From: DATGYC01 sp035298385
GTDB lineage: Bacteria; Bacillota; Sulfobacillia; Symbiobacteriales; Symbiobacteriaceae
Length of the DNA stretch: 5,991 bases
NCBI GenBank assembly: GCA_035298385.1
Contig: DATGYC010000077.1
Location: 1 to 5,991, forward strand
Direction of reading: 5' to 3'
A program made the translations under genes and the position numbers. The notes below the pieces were generated by a model. It was not told where the DNA came from and searched no databases. It saw nothing but the letters and a program-made list of their open reading frames with translations. Of this stretch, positions 1 to 4,443 are shown piece by piece (the stretch's first letter is position 1; each line of letters starts with the position of its first letter).

Positions 1-379
1 GGCCCGTCATCCCGAGCTGCCCACCACCCCACCAGGCCCCGACCAGGACGGGAAGGACCACAAGAGGGAAGGCGATGGACTGGGAGCGGCTCGCTTGCGG
101 CTGAATCAGCCAGGCGATGAGCAGGCCGCCAGCCAGGAGCACTGGAATGAGGACCGCTTGGCGGCGCCGCGCCCGGTCGCTAATGGCCCAGCCGGCCAGC
201 CAGATTACGAGCAAGAGGAACGGGGAGAGGGCGCCCCCAGGTACGGGTAGGTGCCAGGTAGGTCCTGCGGGGCCATCCTTTGGCATCAAGTGGGCCGCCA
301 CCAGGGCGAGCGGCATCAGGGCGCTCACCTGGGCGATACTGGCGAGCAGGAGCGGTAGGCGCGGGAGCCAGCGTTTCAT
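1..379 (-). CDS. Multi-pass membrane protein, N-terminal part (cut by window edge); possible TgpA/transglutaminase-type partner of MoxR-DUF58
   Basis: An open minus-strand frame begins with ATG at 379 and stays open for 126 codons to the window edge, so the C-terminal part is missing. An AGGAG ribosome binding site lies 8 bases before the ATG. The protein starts MKRWLPRLPLLLASIAQ and shows about four hydrophobic segments, near residues 8-31, 53-66, 75-92 and 102-118. Between the second and third is a basic loop (DRARRRQ, 68-74), which by the positive-inside rule should be cytoplasmic. It lies 68 bases downstream of the DUF58 gene on the same strand. In many bacteria MoxR-DUF58 pairs are followed by a membrane protein with an external transglutaminase-like domain, and an N-terminal bundle of helices would fit that. 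This is inference from context: no catalytic Cys-His-Asp region is visible here. The frame itself is well supported; the family is not. Confidence 0.75.
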   Translation of the reverse strand, partial: MKRWLPRLPLLLASIAQVSALMPLALVAAHLMPKDGPAGPTWHLPVPGGALSPFLLLVIWLAGWAISDRARRRQAVLIPVLLAGGLLIAWLIQPQASRSQSIAFPLVVLPVLVGAWWGGGQLGMTG

Positions 380-387
380 GGTCAAGA

Positions 388-392
388 CTCCT
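388..392 (-). promoter_or_regulatory. Ribosome binding site of the cut membrane protein gene
   Basis: The minus strand reads AAAGGAG, with its AGGAG core 8 bases before the ATG at 379. It supports that start and shows that the 68-base gap after the DUF58 gene leads into another translated gene. Confidence 0.7.
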
Positions 393-447
393 TTGGGATC
401 CGCTCCTAATGGCGAGGCTGCTCAAGCTGGCCAGACGACAGAGGAGC

Positions 448-1593
448 CTAGGCGCCTACCACCTGCTCATGCCACCGCTCCCCCTTCGCCACATAGACGA
501 CGTTGAGGCCGGGCAAGGGCGGGAGCTCAGCGACCGGCCCTGTGACGAAGAGAATCACGGGACGGCGGCGACGGACCTCGGCGAGGAGGCCATAGAGCTC
601 ATCACTGACAGCCCGGGTGATCACGACGACCGCCGTACCGCTGGGCAGCGTTGGGATGGTCCGTTCAAGCAGGTTCGGCAGGGAGATCGGCGACCCGCCC
701 TCCAGGCGGGCGATCCCTTCTAGGATCCGCGCTAGCCCTTCCGTCCCGCGTCCCTGGGGCAGGCTCAGCGGGGCGCTCCACTCGACAGCGACGCCGTTGG
801 CGTGGAAGCTGATGGGGATGCTCGCCTCCGTCGCCCAGTTGGCGATCGAGGCGGCTAGCGCGCAACCTCGTTCGTAGGAGTCGGGGTCGATCCCCTCCCA
901 GAACTGGTCGAAGGACCAGCAGTTCAGGCAGATGGCGAGGGTAAGCCCCTGGGTCGGCTCAGCGATCCGCACCTGCAAATCACCGGTGCGGGCGGTGGCG
1001 CCCCAGTGGATCCGATTGAGCGGATCCCCCGCCACATAGCCGCGGGTACCGGCGACCCGGAAAGGATCGGTGAGCAGGGACTGCGGGGTAGCCAGGTCAC
1101 CCAGCGGGCGCCGGCTGTCCAACCCAAACGCCTCCAGCGGCATCACCTTTGGGTAGACGACCAGCCCGGGGCTGCGCTCCTCATCGCGGAACTGCTCCTT
1201 TAGTCCAAAGGGGTCACCGGCGCCCAAGCGGGCGGGCCCCAGACGGTAGAAGCCCCGACGATTCGGCGTGACGACATACTGGCGGGTCACCGTCTGGTAA
1301 GCGCCGATCGCGGTGTTGAAGTTGATCTGGTCCCGCCCGACCCGCGCGAAGGTTCGCCGCCGGGTGATCTGCAGCGCGACCGGGATCTGCTCCTCGACCT
1401 TGAGCGGCCAGAGCGGCAGGGGCTTCAGGTTCTCGCACTGGACCGTCAGGCCGACAGGCTCGCCCGGGAAGGTATGCCCCTTTTCAAACCAGCGCTCATA
1501 GCGAACCCGGCTGAGGGCATAGCGCTGCCAGAGGCGGATCAGTCCGGTCGTGAGCGCCAGCAGGACGGCGCCAAGCAAAAGCGGCGCGAACAT
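448..1593 (-). CDS. DUF58 domain protein (MoxR-associated)
   Basis: This 381-residue protein belongs to the DUF58 family, found next to MoxR ATPases. The family's biochemical role is poorly defined; it is generally linked to cell-envelope processes or assembly of other proteins. A hydrophobic N-terminal segment (about residues 2-21) should anchor it in the membrane. Next come a beta-rich stretch (about 40-130) ending in GAGDPFGL (125-131), and then the DUF58 signature at about 184-202, R-G-Y-x-x-GDPLNRIHWGATAR, with the expected Gly-Asp, Arg, Ile-x-Trp and Ala-Arg residues. After the signature, the strand LTLAICLN (217-224) sits where related von Willebrand A-like folds often have an Asp-x-Ser metal site. 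Here the residue is Asn224, so metal binding in the classical way is doubtful. The gene starts 3 bases after the ATPase stop codon, so the two are almost certainly translated from one mRNA. Only one N-terminal membrane segment is evident, where many relatives have two. Confidence 0.92.
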   Translation of the reverse strand: MFAPLLLGAVLLALTTGLIRLWQRYALSRVRYERWFEKGHTFPGEPVGLTVQCENLKPLPLWPLKVEEQIPVALQITRRRTFARVGRDQINFNTAIGAYQTVTRQYVVTPNRRGFYRLGPARLGAGDPFGLKEQFRDEERSPGLVVYPKVMPLEAFGLDSRRPLGDLATPQSLLTDPFRVAGTRGYVAGDPLNRIHWGATARTGDLQVRIAEPTQGLTLAICLNCWSFDQFWEGIDPDSYERGCALAASIANWATEASIPISFHANGVAVEWSAPLSLPQGRGTEGLARILEGIARLEGGSPISLPNLLERTIPTLPSGTAVVVITRAVSDELYGLLAEVRRRRPVILFVTGPVAELPPLPGLNVVYVAKGERWHEQVVGA

Positions 1594-1596
1594 AAC

Positions 1597-2556
1597 TTAG
1601 GCCACCCCGATCGGCTCGGCCGGGACAGGGATCGACTCCCGGACGCGGCCCAGGACGGCCGCCGGGGTCAGCCCGCGCAGGCGGGAGGTCGGCGCTAGGA
1701 TCAGCCGGTGCGAGAGGACCGGCTCCATGAGGCGCTGCAGGTCATCCGGCAGGACGTGGTCTCGCTCAGAGAGCAGGGCCAGGGCCTGGGCGGCCCGGCA
1801 GAGGGCGAGCGTTGCGCGGGGCGAGGCGCCGACTAGGACGCCCTCAGCGCGGCGGGTAGCCGTGACCAGATCGACGGCGTAGCGCTGCAGGACGGGATGA
1901 AGCTGGACGGCGGCGACGGCATCCTGCAGTTCGATGATCTCCTCGGCGGAGACGACAGCGCTAAGCTCGGTCAGCGGGTTGCCAGCGGTGAAGCGGGCGA
2001 CCATCGCCACCTCCTCCTCCACCGCTGGATAGCCCACCGGTAGCTTCAGGAGGAAGCGGTCAAGCTGCGCCTCCGGCAGCGGGAAGGTGCCCTCCTGCTC
2101 GACCGGGTTCTGGGTCGCCAGGACGAGGAAGGGACGGGGCAGGATCCGGGTCTGACCCTCAATCGTCACCTGGCGCTCCTCCATGCATTCCAAGAGGGCG
2201 GACTGGGTGCGCGGGGTCGCCCGGTTGATCTCATCGGCGAGGAGGATCTGCGTAAAGAGCGGGCCGGGCCGGAAGTCAAAGCTGCCCGTGGCCTGGCTAT
2301 AGACCGAGAGACCGGTTAGGTCGGTCGGGAGCAGGTCCGGGGTGAACTGGACCCGCCGGAACGCCGAGCCGATCGAGCGAGCGAGGGATTTAGCCAGCAT
2401 CGTCTTACCGGTGCCGGGCATATCTTCAAGCAGGACGTGACCGCCCGTTGCTAGCGCCACCAGGAGCAGCTCAGTCGCCGACTCCTTGCCTACCAGCACC
2501 TGCGCCACGTTCGCTCGGATCCGCTCCGCAATGGAGCCTGTCGCTCTGCTGGTCAC
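1597..2556 (-). CDS. MoxR-family AAA+ ATPase
   Basis: This 319-residue protein is of normal MoxR length. The ATPase core is complete: Walker A DMPGTGKT (45-52, Lys51), Walker B ILLADEIN (104-111, Asp108-Glu109), the conserved RTQSALLECMEE helix (116-127), sensor 1 ATQNP (147-151, Asn150), LDRFLL with a likely arginine finger (Arg167), and sensor 2 GASPRAT (243-249, Arg247) in the C-terminal lid. MoxR ATPases are cytoplasmic, chaperone-like AAA+ machines thought to act on partner proteins encoded beside them, here the DUF58 protein and probably the downstream membrane protein. The start is GTG at 2556. It is preceded by GAGGT about 9 bases upstream, and no nearby in-frame ATG fits better. It is the first gene of the minus-strand operon. 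Assignment to the MoxR family is secure; the cellular process served is not shown by the sequence. Confidence 0.96.
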   Translation of the reverse strand: MTSRATGSIAERIRANVAQVLVGKESATELLLVALATGGHVLLEDMPGTGKTMLAKSLARSIGSAFRRVQFTPDLLPTDLTGLSVYSQATGSFDFRPGPLFTQILLADEINRATPRTQSALLECMEERQVTIEGQTRILPRPFLVLATQNPVEQEGTFPLPEAQLDRFLLKLPVGYPAVEEEVAMVARFTAGNPLTELSAVVSAEEIIELQDAVAAVQLHPVLQRYAVDLVTATRRAEGVLVGASPRATLALCRAAQALALLSERDHVLPDDLQRLMEPVLSHRLILAPTSRLRGLTPAAVLGRVRESIPVPAEPIGVA

Positions 2557-2581
2557 AGCCGAAAACCTCGCTTCAAGCTAT

Positions 2582-2587
2582 ATTTTA
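2582..2587 (-). promoter_or_regulatory. Possible -10 element of the MoxR-DUF58 operon
   Basis: The minus strand reads TAAAAT, one mismatch from the TATAAT consensus, in an AT-rich patch 25 bases before the GTG start. No good -35 hexamer lies 16-18 bases upstream (GGCGAA at 17), so this would be a weak or activator-dependent promoter, or not a promoter at all. Confidence 0.3.
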
Positions 2588-2591
2588 GGCA

Positions 2592-2609
2592 CTGTTTCAT
2601 CTGTTTCGC
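2592..2609. repeat. Two tandem 9-base units, CTGTTTCAT and CTGTTTCGC
   Basis: CTGTTTC occurs at 2592-2598 and again at 2601-2607, a 9-base period. On the minus strand this reads GAAACAG twice, just upstream of the possible -10 of the ATPase operon. A further CGAAAC lies on the plus strand about 12 bases further right. It could be a regulator or sigma-factor recognition element, but two short copies may also be chance. Confidence 0.4.
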
Positions 2610-2694
2610 CTATCAAAACGAAACTCCTGCACGGTCTCGTTGTATGGAGGGAAGCCGCTCACGCGCAACCTAGGGGTGCGTCACCGACCGCTTG

Positions 2695-2701
2695 AGGAGG
2701 T
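2695..2701 (+). promoter_or_regulatory. Ribosome binding site of the small plus-strand gene
   Basis: AGGAGGT, a perfect match to the anti-Shine-Dalgarno sequence, sits 10 bases before the ATG at 2712. It favours that ATG over an upstream in-frame ATG at 2640. Confidence 0.6.
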
Positions 2702-2711
2702 GGGCCTTCCC

Positions 2712-2891
2712 ATGCACGATCACACTAGCTCCCGGGCGCCCTTGCCCCTCTCCCTGACCCAGCCGGCGCCGCCGGGCTGGCAGAATGACCGCCCTGCGTT
2801 CCCGGATGATCCCTTCATGGACTGGGAGAGCGAGACTGAGCGGCCGCCAAAGGGACCGTTCGAGGCGGCCAACCAATCGGCACCTCGGTAG
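2712..2891 (+). CDS. Small proline-rich hypothetical protein, 59 residues
   Basis: The frame codes for 59 residues beginning MHDHTSSRAPLPL and ending with TAG at 2889-2891. It is the only plus-strand gene I would call here. I do not recognise a family. The protein is hydrophilic, rich in proline (about one residue in six) and acidic residues, with no membrane segment, signal peptide or cysteine, and is likely disordered. A middle stretch (FPDDPFMDWESETE, about 34-47) is strongly acidic with aromatic residues, as in short linear binding motifs. Support for a real gene: a perfect AGGAGGT 10 bases before the ATG, no competing gene on the other strand over this span, and a strong terminator hairpin starting 8 bases after the stop. 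Against: small size, no homology test possible here, and no clear promoter. An in-frame ATG at 2640 would lengthen it by 24 residues but has poorer start context. Confidence 0.55.
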   Translation: MHDHTSSRAPLPLSLTQPAPPGWQNDRPAFPDDPFMDWESETERPPKGPFEAANQSAPR

Positions 2892-2898
2892 ATAATGG

Positions 2899-2931
2899 GC
2901 GGGCGCCCCGGCATGTTGCCGGGGCGCCCGC
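2899..2931. terminator. Bidirectional terminator hairpin between convergent genes
   Basis: A perfect 14-bp stem (GCGGGCGCCCCGGC at 2899-2912 paired with 2918-2931) encloses a 5-base loop, ATGTT. It begins 8 bases after the stop of the plus-strand small gene and 4 bases after the stop of the minus-strand coiled-coil gene, so it can serve both. U-tracts are poor on both sides (TATTTACG on the plus side, CATTATCTA on the minus side), so it may stall polymerase or protect 3' ends rather than act as a classical intrinsic terminator. Confidence 0.8.
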
Positions 2932-2934
2932 TAT

Positions 2935-3225
2935 TTACGCGTCGTAGCCCAACTCGATCTCCGGCCGCGCTTCGCGCCGTTGCTCCAGCCGGACGTACCG
3001 GATCTGGCTCTCCATGACGGCCCGGGCATACCGGAGGGAGCGATGACGCAGCGACTGGACCTCCGCCTCAAGGTTCTTGATCTTCCCCCGCTTCTCGCGG
3101 TCCTGGCTGGCCAGAAGGTTCATCAGAATACGCCGGCTCGCCCGCAACCCCCGGATCCGCTCCTCAAGCAGCTGAACCCGCGCCCGCAGCTCCTGGACCT
3201 CCTGTGTCAGTTGGCTCTCGCCCAT
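2935..3225 (-). CDS. Small coiled-coil protein, 96 residues, unknown function
   Basis: The protein starts MGESQLTQEVQELRARVQ and is almost entirely helical and charged. Hydrophobic residues follow a regular 3-4 spacing at 6, 10, 13, 17, 20, 24, 27, then 34 and 38, and again at 49, 52, 56, 59, 66 and 70. This gives two heptad blocks separated by a polar hinge (ASQDREKRGK, 39-48). The C-terminal tail (about 79-96) loses the pattern and is mixed-charge. It has no cysteine, membrane segment or signal peptide, so a cytoplasmic dimer or oligomer is likely. The start is ATG at 3225, with AGGAGAG 8 bases before it. It lies 57 bases downstream of the PHP-domain gene on the same strand with no hairpin between, so co-transcription is likely. 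I do not recognise the family. The ORF is well supported by its clean heptads, RBS and terminator; the function is open. Confidence 0.85.
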   Translation of the reverse strand: MGESQLTQEVQELRARVQLLEERIRGLRASRRILMNLLASQDREKRGKIKNLEAEVQSLRHRSLRYARAVMESQIRYVRLEQRREARPEIELGYDA

Positions 3226-3282
3226 ATCCGTGACTCTCCTAGTTCAAAGCGTTACCCGTATTCTACCGTAATCCGCCCGTTC

Positions 3283-4152
3283 CTATTCCTGATTCTGGCG
3301 GCTACGGTAGGTCGACTTCGCCTTCAACTGGTCGATCACTTCCAGCCCGACGTTGACCGTCCCCGGCACCACAGTCCGCACACCGTTTGGGCCGTGCGAA
3401 TCGGTCCCGCCGGAGACGATCAGCCCCAGGTCATGGCCCCAGCGAGCGTAGAACTGCCGCTGGCCATCGCCGTGGTCCGAGTGGTAGGCCTCGATGCCGT
3501 CGATGCCAAGGCCGAGGATCTCCCGCACGATGTTGTCATTCTTGACCAGGCCCGGATGGGCGAGTACGGCGACGCCGCCGGCTCCGTGAATGATCTCGAT
3601 CGCCTCGGCAGGGGTCAACTTCGGCCGGGGGACGTAAGCGGGCTTGCCGCTGGTCAGGAAGCGCTCGAAGGCCTCCTGCTTGGTCCGGACGATCCCCGCG
3701 TCGAGCAGTGCTTGCGCGATGTGCGGGCGCCCCACCGACTCGCCGCCCGCCGCCAGAATCGCCTCCAGGGAGACCTGGGTGTACCCGAGGGCGTGGAGTT
3801 TGGCGACGGTCTCCACGGCCCGGGCCCGGCGCCCGCCCCGCATCCGCTGCAGAAGCTCGACCATGGCCGGCTCCGATCGGTCGAAGTAGTAGGCGAGGAT
3901 GTGGACCTCCGACTTCTCGACCTCCGTGGAGAGTTCGCAGCCGGGGACGATCTCGATCCCGAGCTCTTCGCCTGCGGCCAGCGCCTCAGCCCACCCGCCG
4001 ATCGTGTCATGATCGGTGATGGCGATTGCGGCAAGTCCCTGCTCGTGCGCCCAGGCGACCTGTTTGGCCGGCGGCAGGGTGCCGTCTGAGGCGGTGGTAT
4101 GCATATGCAGGTCAGCACGCCCCGTGGGCGGCGGCATCGGGATCTTGACCAT
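3283..4152 (-). CDS. PHP-domain metal-dependent phosphoesterase (RNase AM / TrpH-like)
   Basis: This 289-residue protein has the length and motif order of the PHP family that includes E. coli RNase AM (YciV/TrpH) and 3',5'-nucleotide bisphosphate phosphatases. The metal-site motifs are present: DLHMHT (14-19, His16 and His18), SDG (22-24), TDHD (46-49, His48), GCE (71-73, Glu73), HILAY (84-88, His84), AHPG (198-201, His199), GIEAYHSDH (219-227) and GTDSH (249-253, Asp251 and His253). Between the halves sits the usual insert with GRPHIAQAL (141-149) and GKPAYVPRPKLTPAEAI (169-185), typical of this subfamily. It should hydrolyse phosphate esters of nucleotides or RNA 5' ends in the cytoplasm using a multi-metal centre; the exact substrate cannot be read from sequence. 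The start is ATG at 4152, with AGGAG 9 bases upstream. An overlapping ATG at 4157-4159 is out of frame and too close to that site. It probably shares an mRNA with the coiled-coil gene downstream. Confidence 0.93.
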   Translation of the reverse strand: MVKIPMPPPTGRADLHMHTTASDGTLPPAKQVAWAHEQGLAAIAITDHDTIGGWAEALAAGEELGIEIVPGCELSTEVEKSEVHILAYYFDRSEPAMVELLQRMRGGRRARAVETVAKLHALGYTQVSLEAILAAGGESVGRPHIAQALLDAGIVRTKQEAFERFLTSGKPAYVPRPKLTPAEAIEIIHGAGGVAVLAHPGLVKNDNIVREILGLGIDGIEAYHSDHGDGQRQFYARWGHDLGLIVSGGTDSHGPNGVRTVVPGTVNVGLEVIDQLKAKSTYRSRQNQE

Positions 4153-4161
4153 CTGGCATCT

Positions 4162-4166
4162 CTCCT
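4162..4166 (-). promoter_or_regulatory. Ribosome binding site of the PHP-domain gene
   Basis: The minus strand reads AAAGGAGAG. The AGGAG core is 9 bases from the ATG at 4152 and only 2 bases from the competing out-of-frame ATG at 4159, so it decides the start. Confidence 0.7.
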
Positions 4167-4179
4167 TTGTCTCGGATCA

Positions 4180-4196
4180 GGGACATTTTTACACAG
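4180..4196 (-). repeat. Copy 1 of the CTGTGTAAAAATGTCCC motif (inverted)
   Basis: On the minus strand it reads CTGTGTAAAAATGTCCC. It ends 27 bases before the PHP start codon, so it could also contribute a TAAAAA-type -10 element to that gene, though I found no -35 partner. Confidence 0.6.
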
Positions 4197-4291
4197 GTTG
4201 AGTCAGGACCTTGAGAGGGGGAGACGCATTCGAAATGTGGGCAGACCGCCCCTCAATGTCCATCACTCTCACCCGCGAAGGGCAGCCCAAT

Positions 4292-4326
4292 AATCTGTGT
4301 AATCAGAGAATCTGTGTAATCTGTGT
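4292..4326 (+). repeat. Tandem array of AATCTGTGT units
   Basis: AATCTGTGT occurs at 4292-4300, 4309-4317 and 4318-4326, with a degenerate 8-base unit AATCAGAG at 4301-4308. Two related units, AATCAGCGT and AATCAGCTG, follow at 4366-4374 and 4375-4383. Units of 9 bases without spacers exclude a CRISPR. Similar AATCTGTGTAATC-type strings are, from memory, seen between genes in diverse bacterial genomes; I cannot verify this here. Confidence 0.75.
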
Positions 4327-4337
4327 AAAAATCCCCC
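4321..4337 (+). repeat. Copy 2 of the motif, CTGTGTAAAAATCCCCC
   Basis: It matches the reverse complement of copy 1 at 15 of 17 positions and directly follows the AATCTGTGT array, overlapping its last unit. Confidence 0.6.
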
Positions 4338-4380
4338 AAAGAACCCCCGGCGCATCAAGTGTCCCAATCAGCGTAATCAG

Positions 4381-4397
4381 CTGTAAAAAAGTCCCCC
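4381..4397 (+). repeat. Copy 3 of the motif, CTGTAAAAAAGTCCCCC
   Basis: GTAAAAAAGTCCC here matches GTAAAAATGTCCC of copy 1 (minus strand) at 12 of 13 positions. Like copy 2, it directly follows AATCAG-type units, so repeat units plus a GTAAAAA-CCC tail occur twice in tandem. Confidence 0.55.
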
Positions 4398-4407
4398 TAT
4401 AGAGGAA

Positions 4408-4432
4408 GGCGCCCCCCAACCAGGAGGGCGCC
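4408..4432 (-). terminator. Hairpin downstream of the aminopeptidase gene
   Basis: GGCGCCC (4408-4414) pairs with GGGCGCC (4426-4432), extendable by two more pairs past one mismatch. It begins 12 bases after the aminopeptidase stop. No U-tract follows directly on the minus strand; a run of six T lies about 18 bases further on, at 4385-4390. Confidence 0.55.
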
Positions 4433-4443
4433 CAAGAAGAACC

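Larger units (their letters stand above)
2557..2711. other. Divergent intergenic region between the ATPase gene and the small plus-strand gene
   Basis: This stretch of 155 bases separates two diverging genes, so it should carry promoters for both. The part near the ATPase gene (about 2561-2630) is clearly richer in A and T than its surroundings. It contains a 9-base tandem repeat (CTGTTTCAT, CTGTTTCGC) and a possible -10 element for the ATPase operon. I could not find a convincing promoter for the plus-strand gene. Confidence 0.5.
4180..4395. mobile_element. Possible remnant or MITE-like element with about 14-bp terminal inverted repeats
   Basis: The left end reads GGGACATTTTTACA (4180-4193). 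The right end, 4382-4395, read on the minus strand, is GGGACTTTTTTACA, matching at 13 of 14 positions. The 216-bp span has no transposase frame. No target-site duplication is visible next to the ends (TCGGATCA on the left, CCCTATAG on the right). A third copy of the motif lies inside at 4321-4337. Ends of this form are compatible with a decayed insertion sequence or a non-autonomous element, but the same layout could be a dispersed intergenic repeat or shared promoter motif. The inverted repeat is directly seen; calling it mobile is inference. Confidence 0.35.
4153..4443. other. Noncoding region between the aminopeptidase and PHP genes
   Basis: About 290 bases without a credible gene. Reading from left: the PHP ribosome binding site, an inverted-repeat end motif (4180-4196), a stretch with no recognisable feature (about 4200-4290), tandem AATCTGTGT-type units with a second copy of the end motif (4292-4337), a further pair of repeat units with a third copy (4366-4395), and a hairpin after the aminopeptidase gene (4408-4432). 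The part from 4288 to 4395 is distinctly poorer in GC than the coding sequence around it. Short open frames on the plus strand lack start context and protein character. Confidence 0.6.

Noticed and set aside
117..723. Overlapping plus-strand frames at the left end
   Set aside because: They overlap the membrane protein and DUF58 genes on the other strand, lack ribosome binding sites, and are Arg/Pro/Ala-rich shadows.
2640..2711. Longer form of the small plus-strand protein from the ATG at 2640
   Set aside because: The strongest ribosome binding site (2695-2701) lies inside this extension and points to the ATG at 2712.
2980..4089. Long plus-strand open frame (369 codons) opposite the coiled-coil and PHP genes
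   Set aside because: It lies antisense to two genes with clear protein character. Its translation is low-complexity and matches no family; it results from high-GC codon bias.
4292..4383. CRISPR-like array
   Set aside because: Units are about 9 bases, adjacent and without unique spacers, and no cas genes are near.
4016..4402. Short plus-strand frames spanning the PHP start and the intergenic repeat
   Set aside because: They run through the repeat units and end motifs, have no credible start signals, and their translations look random.
4153..4443. tRNA, riboswitch or other structured RNA in the intergenic region
   Set aside because: No cloverleaf or known riboswitch core could be folded by eye. 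The only strong hairpin is the one after the aminopeptidase stop.
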